A stretch of DNA of 5,175 nt from Acidobacteriota bacterium (GTDB lineage: Bacteria > Acidobacteriota > Vicinamibacteria > Vicinamibacterales > CAVVIG01), in assembly GCA_003222455.1 (NCBI GenBank), contig QHWF01000313.1, positions 1-5,175 of the forward strand, written 5' to 3'. The translations under genes were made by a program, and so were the position numbers. Below, in pieces: positions 1-5,175 of the stretch (the first letter of the stretch is position 1; the number at the start of each line of letters is the position of its first letter). Under the pieces are notes generated by a model that was given only the letters and a program-made list of their open reading frames with translations, had not been told where the DNA came from and ran no database searches.

Positions 1-1
1 G

Positions 2-637
2 AATCCGCGCGCGAAAGACAACACGCTCACGCGGACCATCTTCACGATGCAGTGGTTCTACGAGGCGGGCGCCACGCCGTTCGTCCGCGCGTCGCAGTCG
101 AGCGACACCGCGCTCATGCAGCTCCTGCTCGACTACGGCGCCGATCCGTTCATGGCGACCGACAACGGCGACACCGCGCTGACGGCGTCGGCCGGTATCG
201 GCTGGGTCGAAGGCGTCACCTACGAGCGTTCGCCGAAAGAAAACGTCGACGCAATCCGGATGCTGCTGGATCTCGGTCTCGATCCGAATGGCGCCAATCG
301 CGAGGGCCGCACGCCGCTGATGGGCGCCGCACTCAAGGGGCGCAACGAAGCCGTCCAGCTGCTGGTGGACCGCGGCGCGAAGCTCGATCAGCGCGACGGC
401 GGCAGCCGCGATACCGACAACAACGTGTCGGTGCTGGCGGGCCACACGTGGCAGGCGATCGACTACGCCGACGGCCTGGTCCGTGTCGGCGTCCAGTCGG
501 CCGTCAACCGGGCGGAAACGGCCGCGCTGCTGCGCAAGCTGATGACCGATCGCGGTCTCCCAGTCCCACCGCCCAACCGCGTCATCGAATCCATCTGCGT
601 CGTCGAGCTCTGCCAGGAGCGCGGCGTCAAGAAATAA
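2..637 (+). CDS. Ankyrin-repeat protein, 3' part (5' end outside window)
   Basis: The reading frame is open from the first bases of the window to the TAA at 635-637, giving 211 codons. The first ATG (47) lies inside an already open frame, so the true start is probably upstream. Ankyrin units are visible: one beginning with TPFV (nt 74) and containing LLLDYGADP, one beginning with TALTA (nt 173) and ending LLDLGLDPNGANREGR, and one beginning with TPLMGAALKG (nt 311) and ending LLVDRGAKLDQRDG. A degenerate fourth unit may run to about nt 560. The second unit carries an insertion of about 13 residues between its helices. The tail after the repeats is proline-rich (LPVPPPNR) and holds two cysteines, at nt 596 and 611, in a VIESICVVELC context. 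Ankyrin repeats are protein-protein interaction scaffolds; the partner cannot be told from the sequence. A 267-bp gap with hairpins separates it from the next gene, so it is probably a different transcription unit. Confidence 0.9.
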   Translation, partial: NPRAKDNTLTRTIFTMQWFYEAGATPFVRASQSSDTALMQLLLDYGADPFMATDNGDTALTASAGIGWVEGVTYERSPKENVDAIRMLLDLGLDPNGANREGRTPLMGAALKGRNEAVQLLVDRGAKLDQRDGGSRDTDNNVSVLAGHTWQAIDYADGLVRVGVQSAVNRAETAALLRKLMTDRGLPVPPPNRVIESICVVELCQERGVKK

Positions 638-670
638 CCCGCATGATCGGCGCGTGAAAATCGATCGTGG

Positions 671-743
671 CGTCCGCCTTCAGGCGGATGGCTGCCGATC
701 CGGCTGAAGCCGGACCCCACGTGTAGGTGGCCGGACCCCACGT
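671..743. repeat. REP-like intergenic element: two hairpins with complementary loops plus a 14-bp direct repeat
   Basis: Two short perfect hairpins lie 10 bp apart. The first is tccgcc-ttca-ggcgga (673-688), extendable by one G-U and one C-G pair to 671-690. The second is tccggc-tgaa-gccgga (699-714). Their 4-nt loops, TTCA and TGAA, are exact reverse complements. The second hairpin's right arm begins a 14-bp direct repeat, gccggaccccacgt, at 709-722 and again at 730-743. No U-tract follows either hairpin, so this does not look like a classical intrinsic terminator, though it may still end or protect the ankyrin-protein mRNA. The design resembles dispersed palindromic repeats I remember from Vicinamibacteria contigs, where they produce spurious ORFs; copy number must be checked in the genome. 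No protein is supported here. Confidence 0.65.
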
Positions 744-798
744 CTGAGTGAAGTCTGCCAGAATTGGCGAATAACGGACGCTTATCGGATCGTACGGC

Positions 799-827
799 TT
801 GACACGCAGGCGATCCCGCACCAAGAT
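799..827 (+). promoter_or_regulatory. Possible sigma70-type promoter for the substrate-binding protein gene
   Basis: A perfect TTGACA stands at 799-804. With a 17-bp spacer, the -10 position is CAAGAT (822-827), which keeps only three of six consensus bases, including A2 and T6. Transcription would begin around 834 and leave a leader of about 70 nt before the ATG at 905. The location, in the only sizeable gap before the transporter genes, fits. The weak -10 and the GC-rich host make this tentative. Confidence 0.35.
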
Positions 828-868
828 TCAAGCGGCTCCCTCTGCTCCAACAAAATCTGGAGAGTCTG

Positions 869-890
869 TCGGCCGGCAACACCCGGCCGA
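869..890 (+). promoter_or_regulatory. Stable hairpin in the leader of the substrate-binding protein gene
   Basis: The sequence tcggccgg (869-876), a six-base loop caacac, and ccggccga (883-890) form a perfect 8-bp, GC-rich stem ending 14 nt before the ATG at 905. No clear Shine-Dalgarno sequence lies between the hairpin and the start codon; the nearest purine-rich stretch, ggagag, is at 859-864 on the far side of the stem. The hairpin could influence initiation, either by blocking ribosome loading or by bringing the distant purine stretch closer. The structure is seen directly; the role is inference. Confidence 0.45.
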
Positions 891-904
891 GTGCGGACGC
901 GATC

Positions 905-2902
905 ATGCTCTATGCCGTCAAGCGCCTGGCGCTTGGAATCTTCCTCATCGTGTCGGCATCCGCGATCCTGCTGCTGGCGGATCGCGGCCGCGCCGCGACA
1001 GCCGGGCGCAAAGTGGTGCGCGTCGCCATCCTGCAGCACGCCAACACCCCCGTGCTGGACGAAGGGATCCGGGGTCTCGTCGACGCGCTCGCGGCACGAG
1101 GCTTTCACGACGGCGACCGGATCGCCTTCGAGCGGTTCAACGCGCAAGGCGACATGCCGACCGGCATCGCCATCGCCCGTCAGGTCACCGCCGGCGGCTA
1201 CGACCTCGTGATCACGTCGAGCACGCCCTCGATGCAGGCCGTCGCGAACAACAACCGTGAAGGGAAGGTGCGACACCTCTTCACGCTCGTTGCCGACCCC
1301 TTCGCCTCGGGCGTCGGGCTGGATCGGACCGCCCCGCTCAAACACCCGCCGCACATGGTGGGGCAGGGTTCGTTTCCGCCCGTGGACAAAGCGTTCGAGC
1401 TCGCGCGCCGCATGCTCCCGGGCCTGCAGCGGATCGGCGTCGCCTGGAATCCCGCCGAAACGAACTCACTGGTCTTCGTCAAGAAAGCTCGCGAGGTGGC
1501 GGCGCAGATGGGCCTCACCCTGCTCGAGGCCAACGCCGACAACACGCCGGCAGTGACCGACGCCATCAATTCGCTGATTGGCCGGGACGCGCAGGCGTTG
1601 TGGGTCGGGGGCGACAACACCGTGATTGCGGCAATCGACTCGGTGATCGCTATCGCCCGGCGTCTGGGAATCCCGGTGTTCACGATTCTGCCGGGCGCGC
1701 CCGAACGCGGCACGCTGTTCGATGCCGGTCCCGACTTCTACGAGGTCGGACGGCAGGGCGGATTCGTGGCGGCGGATGTCCTCGAAGGCGCGGACATGAC
1801 GAAGATCCCGATCCGCGACGTGCTGGATGTTGTCCCACCATATCTGTCGGTCAACACGACGGTGCTGAAAGGTCTCAAGGAAGCGTGGCGCGTGCCCGAC
1901 GATGTGCTGAAGGCCGCGAACATCGTGGTCGACGACTCCGGCATTCGGCGGAAGGCGGCGCCGGCAACGGCGAAAACCAGCGCCGGGAGTCAGCGGCCGC
2001 TGACGAAAAAGTGGCGCGTCGCGATGATCGAGCTGAATCGCATCCTTGATGTCGAAGAGGCCGAGTCGGGCGTCCTCGACGGGCTGCGCGAATCGGGACT
2101 GGTCGAAGGCCGCGACTTCGACCATACGATCAAGGATGCGCAAGGTGACATGGCGACCGTGAGCGCCCTGGTCGACGCGGCGGTCGCAGACCGGGCCGAC
2201 ATGCTCATCACCTTCTCGACGCCGACGCTTCAGGCGGCGCTGCAGCGGGCGAAGCGGGTGCCGATCATCTTCAATTACGTGTCCGATCCCATTGCCGCCG
2301 GCGCCGGCGTCAGCGCGAGCTCACACGCGCCCAACGTCGCCGGCGTGTATCTCATGGGCGCGTACGACGAAATGCTGACATTGCTGCGCACGTATCTGCC
2401 CCGCGCGCACGTGCTCGGCACGGTTTACGTGCCTGCCGAAGTCAACATGGTGTCGCAGCGAGAGGCGATGGCCAGCGCGGCGCGGTCAGCCGGGATGGAG
2501 TTGAGAGCGATCGCGGCCAACTCGACGAGTGAAGTTGGAGAAGCCGCGCTGGCGCTCGTCGCCAGCCACGTGGATGCCATCTGTCAGCTGCCGGGCAATC
2601 TGACCGCGGCGGCGTTTGCGAGCATCGCACAAGCCTCTCAGCGGGCCCGGGTTCCCATCTTCGGGTTTCAGACCAGTGCGGCCCGGGGCGGCGCCGTCGC
2701 GGTGATCGCGCGCGACTATTACGACAGCGGCCGCGAAGCCGCGCGGCTGGCTGCGCGCGTGATGCGCGGAGAATCGCCGGCCGGCATGCCGTTCGTCGGA
2801 TTCGCCGAAACGAAGCTGATCGTGAACCTGACGGCTGCGCGAAGCATGGCCATCGTGTCGCCGGCGGCCGTCGCGCGGGCGGACGAGGTCATCGGGCGTT
2901 AG
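905..2902 (+). CDS. ABC transporter substrate-binding protein with two fused TrpX-like (ABC_sub_bind) domains
   Basis: This 665-residue exported protein is built of two tandem copies of the ABC_sub_bind (TrpX-like, PF04392-type) binding fold. Members of that family usually have one domain and about 320-340 residues, and feed small ligands, often thought to be aromatic amino acids, to a BPD_transp_2 permease. Residues 1-33 look like a signal peptide or N-terminal anchor (K6 R7, then a hydrophobic stretch at 8-25) with no lipobox cysteine. Domain 1 spans about 37-346 and domain 2 about 369-665, joined by an Ala/Lys/Ser-rich linker (about 347-368). Paired motifs recur at an offset of 327-332: NAQGDM 79/DAQGDM 411, STPSMQA 106/STPTLQA 438, VADPFASGVG 129/VSDPIAAGAG 459, and YEVGRQ 279/YDSGRE 606. 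Domain 1 keeps family-like WNPAETNS (181) and GGDNTV (235); domain 2 has YVPAEVNM and LPGNLT there, so its pocket may differ. The ATG at 905 is chosen because it alone preserves the signal region and no ATG, GTG or TTG lies upstream in frame before a stop at 800. The ribosome site is weak. The permease gene at 4429 is the likely partner. Confidence 0.93.
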   Translation: MLYAVKRLALGIFLIVSASAILLLADRGRAATAGRKVVRVAILQHANTPVLDEGIRGLVDALAARGFHDGDRIAFERFNAQGDMPTGIAIARQVTAGGYDLVITSSTPSMQAVANNNREGKVRHLFTLVADPFASGVGLDRTAPLKHPPHMVGQGSFPPVDKAFELARRMLPGLQRIGVAWNPAETNSLVFVKKAREVAAQMGLTLLEANADNTPAVTDAINSLIGRDAQALWVGGDNTVIAAIDSVIAIARRLGIPVFTILPGAPERGTLFDAGPDFYEVGRQGGFVAADVLEGADMTKIPIRDVLDVVPPYLSVNTTVLKGLKEAWRVPDDVLKAANIVVDDSGIRRKAAPATAKTSAGSQRPLTKKWRVAMIELNRILDVEEAESGVLDGLRESGLVEGRDFDHTIKDAQGDMATVSALVDAAVADRADMLITFSTPTLQAALQRAKRVPIIFNYVSDPIAAGAGVSASSHAPNVAGVYLMGAYDEMLTLLRTYLPRAHVLGTVYVPAEVNMVSQREAMASAARSAGMELRAIAANSTSEVGEAALALVASHVDAICQLPGNLTAAAFASIAQASQRARVPIFGFQTSAARGGAVAVIARDYYDSGREAARLAARVMRGESPAGMPFVGFAETKLIVNLTAARSMAIVSPAAVARADEVIGR

Positions 2903-2906
2903 AGGC

Positions 2907-2985
2907 CACCACAGAGGACGCGGAGGACGCGGAGTTTCAATCCTGAACAGGATTCTACCTCCTGTCCTCCGTGTCCTCCGTGGTG
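2907..2985. repeat. Large imperfect palindrome with 9-bp periodic arms (element A)
   Basis: The left arm 2907-2934 and right arm 2959-2985 pair over 26 positions (24 Watson-Crick, two G-U, one A-C mismatch at 2913/2979, one bulge at 2930). Each arm is periodic: the unit ggaggacgc and its variants repeat every 9 bp. The centre carries a smaller palindrome, aatcctg-aa-caggatt (2939-2954). It begins four bases after the stop codon of the binding-protein gene and fills more than half of the 130-bp gap before the STAS gene. There is no T-tract. Transcribed, it would form a long stem that could act as an mRNA-stability or attenuation element. Similar palindromes with this 9-bp motif are, from memory, scattered in many environmental genomes and often mispredicted as protein tails rich in Thr-Glu-Asp. 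Confidence 0.85.
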
Positions 2986-3032
2986 AGCAGGACGGCATTG
3001 CTCGGACGGGCTGCCAGCGAAAGCAATGGATT

Positions 3033-4265
3033 ATGGAGATCACACGCATCGCCAGCGACGGAATCCTTGACGTTGCCGTAGTGGGGCGGCTCGATGGCTA
3101 CTGGGCCGACCATCTCGATCGCGCCCTGACCGACGTCGTGCGCGAAGGCCATCATCACGTCAGGCTTGATTGTTCGGCCTTGAGCTTCCTCAGCTCCGCC
3201 GGCATCGCGGTCCTGGTCAAGTTTCACAAAGAGCTGGCCCGCGTCAGTGGCGCCTTCTACGTCGTCAATCCGTCGAAGGCCGTGAGCATGTCGCTGCGGA
3301 TCACGCGCCTGACCGAGCTGCTGGTCGAACCGGTCCGCCAGGACGTCACCGATCCCTTGCGCGCCCGCCCCGCTCGGCGAATCGAGCAGGACGGCACCGG
3401 CTTCGACCTCTACGAGCTCGCCGGAGCTGCGCCACTGACCTGTCGGGCGGTCGGTAACACGAATCCGCTTTCCGCCGGTGCCTTCCTGGACGAGCATTGC
3501 TTCAGCCTGGAATCGACGACGCCGACCTTTGTCGTTGGTGTCGGTGCGTTTGGCGAGAGTTTCGCCGACTGCCGAATGCGGTTCGGCGAGCTCCTGTCAG
3601 TAGCGGGCGCCACCGCCTATCAACCTGCGGACGGTGCCAATGTTCCGGACTACCTGCTGGCGTCGGGTGCGCTGGCGTCGGACATTCGCATGCTCTACTG
3701 CCTTGCGTGCGAAGGGCAATTCTCGCACTTGATCCGGTTCGAGACGCTCGAACCCGGCAGCACGATCGGTTTCTCCCGGCTTGTGTCGAACTGCCTCGAT
3801 GCCATCGGGACCCGGTCCATGGGCATCGTTGTCGTCGCGGAAGCGGCGGGGCTCGTCGGCGGCGCGCTCCGGCGCTCGCCGGCACAACCGAGCGAGGACG
3901 ACTTTTTCGCGCATCCTCACATTCGCACGCGCCTGGCGTTCACTGCCGAGCCCGCGTTCGCACGCAGCGTCGCGCTCGCTGCCGGTGTGGTGACCCGAAC
4001 AGCCGCCGGCGATCCCGAACGCTGCAACGGTCAGTTGCGACCGATGGGAACGGACTGCGCCGGACACGTGCATGCGGCCGCATTTCGTTTTCGTCCGATC
4101 CGGAAAGGACCCATCGATTTCCGTGAGACAGTGACCGGTCTGTTCGAGGCGGATCAGCTGCTCGGCGTTCTGCACCTGCTGCACGACGACCGCGGCGCTG
4201 CGGGCGCCGGAGAGAGCGAGCTCGTCAGGGGTGCGTGCTGGATTGGGCCGATCGCCGGCGGGTAA
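3033..4265 (+). CDS. STAS-domain protein with an unassigned C-terminal region
   Basis: This is a 410-residue protein, predicted cytoplasmic, with no signal peptide or obvious membrane segment. Residues 1-105 form a STAS domain of the anti-anti-sigma (SpoIIAA/MlaB-like) type: an early beta strand and turn (VAVVGRLDGYWADHL), then VRLDCSALSFLSSAGIAVLV (44-63). Ser55 of SSAG sits where SpoIIAA-type proteins carry the phosphorylated serine; the Asp that usually precedes it is Ser54 here. Residues about 125-410 match no family I can name. Visible landmarks are a hydrophobic strand with a Gly-rich turn (TFVVGVGAFGESFADCR, 165-181), a CLAC motif (223-226), a hydrophobic stretch IVVVAEAAGLVGGALRRSP (265-283), GHVHAAAF (344-351) and LHLLHDD (380-386). 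Ten cysteines in all is high for a cytoplasmic protein. The ATG at 3033 is favoured because a nearby ATG (3026) is out of frame and stops soon; the ribosome site is weak. Its place between binding-protein and permease genes suggests a regulator linked to the transporter, but its function is unknown. Confidence 0.85.
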   Translation: MEITRIASDGILDVAVVGRLDGYWADHLDRALTDVVREGHHHVRLDCSALSFLSSAGIAVLVKFHKELARVSGAFYVVNPSKAVSMSLRITRLTELLVEPVRQDVTDPLRARPARRIEQDGTGFDLYELAGAAPLTCRAVGNTNPLSAGAFLDEHCFSLESTTPTFVVGVGAFGESFADCRMRFGELLSVAGATAYQPADGANVPDYLLASGALASDIRMLYCLACEGQFSHLIRFETLEPGSTIGFSRLVSNCLDAIGTRSMGIVVVAEAAGLVGGALRRSPAQPSEDDFFAHPHIRTRLAFTAEPAFARSVALAAGVVTRTAAGDPERCNGQLRPMGTDCAGHVHAAAFRFRPIRKGPIDFRETVTGLFEADQLLGVLHLLHDDRGAAGAGESELVRGACWIGPIAGG

Positions 4266-4311
4266 CGAGTCATTGGGTTTTAAAAGCGTGTTCGTGACCG
4301 ACGCCGCCGTG

Positions 4312-4382
4312 GAACGCAAAGGCCGCGAAGGCCGCTAAGAAATACTGTTGTTTTCTTTGCGTCCTTTGCGGCCTCTGCGTTC
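4312..4382. repeat. Large imperfect palindrome with 9-bp periodic arms (element B)
   Basis: Two 31-nt arms, 4312-4342 and 4352-4382, pair at 28 positions (27 Watson-Crick and one G-U; mismatches at 4319/4375, 4332/4362 and 4336/4358) around a 9-nt loop (4343-4351). The arms show a 9-bp period: aaaggccgc then gaaggccgc on the left, and ctttgcgtc then ctttgcggc on the right. The design matches the palindrome at 2907-2985, although the unit sequence differs. It lies 46 bases upstream of the permease start, in the 163-bp gap after the STAS gene. There is a short TTTT at 4351-4354, but it lies at the loop and right-arm junction, not after the stem, so it is not a classical terminator. A post-transcriptional role or a dispersed selfish repeat are both possible. 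Confidence 0.85.
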
Positions 4383-4416
4383 AATCGTGACGTTCGCCGA
4401 GCATGAAGCACAATTC

Positions 4417-4425
4417 GGAGGCGGA
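4417..4425 (+). promoter_or_regulatory. Ribosome binding site of the permease gene
   Basis: GGAG at 4417-4420 (within ggaggcgga) stands 8 nt before the ATG at 4429. It is the only clear Shine-Dalgarno sequence among the complete gene starts in the window, and it decides this start over the out-of-frame ATG at 4403. It lies 34 nt beyond the element B palindrome, so it should stay single-stranded when that stem forms. Confidence 0.8.
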
Positions 4426-4428
4426 AGC

Positions 4429-5175
4429 ATGTTGTTGGTGATTGGCGCGTTTACCATCGGGCTCATCCTGTCGCTGCTGGCGCTTGGCGTGTTCATCAGC
4501 TTCAGGATTTTCGAGTTTCCCGACATCACGGCCGACGGATCGATCACGCTCGGTGCGGCGGTCGCCGCGGTGCTCGTGATCGCGCACGTGCACCCGGCCG
4601 TCGCTTCGGCCGCGGCGTTTGTCGCGGGTGCGCTCGCGGGGACGACGACGGGGATCCTGCACACGCGGTTTCGGATCAACGGGCTGCTCTCCGGCATCCT
4701 GGTCATGACCGCGCTGTACTCGCTCAACCTGCACATCATGGGGAAGAGCAACCTGCCGATGCTGTCGGAGCGTACGCTGGCGTCGATGGCCGAATCGGCG
4801 GCAATATCGATGCTCGGAACCAGCGCGGTGCACGTCTTTGGCTGGGAGGTCAGCGCGCGCGACGCAGCGGTCCTGGCGCTCGCACTCGCGACCGCCGTGG
4901 TGGTCGGAACGGCCCTGTATCTGTTTTTCAGGACCAATCTCGGGACCGCGATGCAGGCGGCCGGCGACAACGCACAGATGATTCGCGCCCTCGGCGTGAA
5001 CGTCGACAACATGATTGTCCTCGGCCTTGCGCTGTCGAACGGCCTGATCGCGCTGGCCGGCGCGCTCCTGGCGCAGTATCAGGGCTTTGCCGATGTGCAG
5101 ATGGGCATCGGCATGGTTGTCTGGGGGCTGGCGAGCATCATCATCGGCGAGGCGCTGGTTGGCGTGCGCGACCTG
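4429..5175 (+). CDS. ABC transporter permease, TrpY-like (BPD_transp_2), 3' end outside window
   Basis: The frame is open from ATG 4429 to the window end (249 codons, no stop). It encodes a very hydrophobic inner-membrane protein of the BPD_transp_2 type, the permease class that pairs with TrpX/ABC_sub_bind binding proteins. Hydrophobic segments lie at about residues 2-24, 40-56, 58-78, 84-100, 145-167, 196-216 and 226-243. Family-like features include FEFPDITADGSITLGAAVAA (28-47), a typical early loop of these permeases, and the cytoplasmic stretch FFRTNLGTAMQAAGDNAQMI (166-185) followed by RALGVN. This is the equivalent of the EAA loop that contacts the ATPase. Relatives are typically near 290-300 residues, so perhaps 40-50 are missing here. 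The protein should form the channel for the ligand captured by the double-domain binding protein at 905-2902. A TrpZ-like ATPase gene is expected immediately downstream. Confidence 0.93.
   Translation, partial: MLLVIGAFTIGLILSLLALGVFISFRIFEFPDITADGSITLGAAVAAVLVIAHVHPAVASAAAFVAGALAGTTTGILHTRFRINGLLSGILVMTALYSLNLHIMGKSNLPMLSERTLASMAESAAISMLGTSAVHVFGWEVSARDAAVLALALATAVVVGTALYLFFRTNLGTAMQAAGDNAQMIRALGVNVDNMIVLGLALSNGLIALAGALLAQYQGFADVQMGIGMVVWGLASIIIGEALVGVRDL

Noticed and set aside
671..714. The two short hairpins viewed as an intrinsic terminator of the ankyrin gene
   Set aside because: Neither stem is followed by a run of T residues; the repeat-like design fits a REP-type element better, although Rho-dependent or weak termination cannot be excluded.
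463..906. A - strand frame across the end of the ankyrin gene and the intergenic region
   Set aside because: Its middle is a translation of the REP-like element (repeated VGSG units), and the rest is antisense to the ankyrin frame.
782..1354. Long open frames on the - strand opposite the binding-protein gene (also 1198-1713, 1466-2143 and 2486-3049)
   Set aside because: They are antisense to a well-supported gene with clear domain motifs, are rich in Arg, Ala and Pro as expected from GC-rich shadow frames, and contain no recognisable motif.
3597..4319. Open frames opposite or within the STAS gene (- strand 3597-4319 and 2955-3497; + strand 3497-4126)
   Set aside because: The STAS frame carries a recognisable domain and the others do not. 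The - strand 2955-3497 frame starts inside the STAS gene and ends in element A, producing the Thr-Glu-Asp tail typical of a mistranslated palindrome.
2907..4382. The two palindromes viewed as terminal repeats of a mobile element carrying the STAS gene
   Set aside because: The units of A and B differ in sequence, each is a self-contained palindrome, there is no transposase between them, and no target-site duplication is evident.
4403..4441. A 12-codon open frame (ATG 4403) overlapping the permease start, considered as a leader peptide
   Set aside because: It has no clear ribosome site of its own, no run of a regulatory amino acid, and it uses the permease ribosome site as coding sequence; probably chance.
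4335..5012. A 225-codon open frame on the - strand opposite the permease gene
   Set aside because: The + strand encodes a clear multi-span permease with a strong ribosome site. The antisense frame is low complexity in Ala and Ser and runs into the palindrome at its end.

Overview
The window is GC-rich bacterial DNA with dense coding, and every gene I can support lies on the + strand. The organism looks like an environmental Acidobacteriota, most likely Vicinamibacteria (subdivision 6). The basis is the GC-rich ankyrin-repeat protein with a Cys-containing tail, the TrpXYZ-type ABC genes, and intergenic palindromes of kinds I remember from such genomes. This placement rests on recollection and style, since there is no rRNA or other marker gene in the window.

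Layout: (1) positions 2-637 hold the 3' part of an ankyrin-repeat protein whose start lies upstream of the window. (2) Positions 638-904 are non-coding. They hold a REP-like element of two hairpins plus a 14-bp direct repeat (671-743), a possible sigma70-type promoter (799-827), and a strong hairpin (869-890) just before the next gene. (3) Positions 905-2902 encode a 665-residue periplasmic substrate-binding protein in which two complete TrpX-like (ABC_sub_bind) domains are fused in tandem. (4) Positions 2903-3032 contain a 79-bp imperfect palindrome (2907-2985). (5) Positions 3033-4265 encode a 410-residue protein with an N-terminal STAS domain and a Cys/His-containing C-terminal region of about 300 residues that I cannot assign. 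(6) Positions 4266-4428 contain a second large palindrome (4312-4382) of the same design but different sequence, then a good ribosome binding site. (7) From 4429 to the window end lies the first 249 residues of a TrpY-like (BPD_transp_2) membrane permease.

Together, genes 3, 5 and 7 look like one co-directional ABC transporter locus: binding protein, STAS protein, permease, and presumably an ATPase just beyond the right edge. The most interesting features are the double binding protein, the STAS protein placed between transport genes (a possible link between ligand uptake or sensing and a phosphorylation or partner-switching circuit), and the two 9-bp-periodic palindromes in both intercistronic gaps, which might set the relative expression of the three genes.
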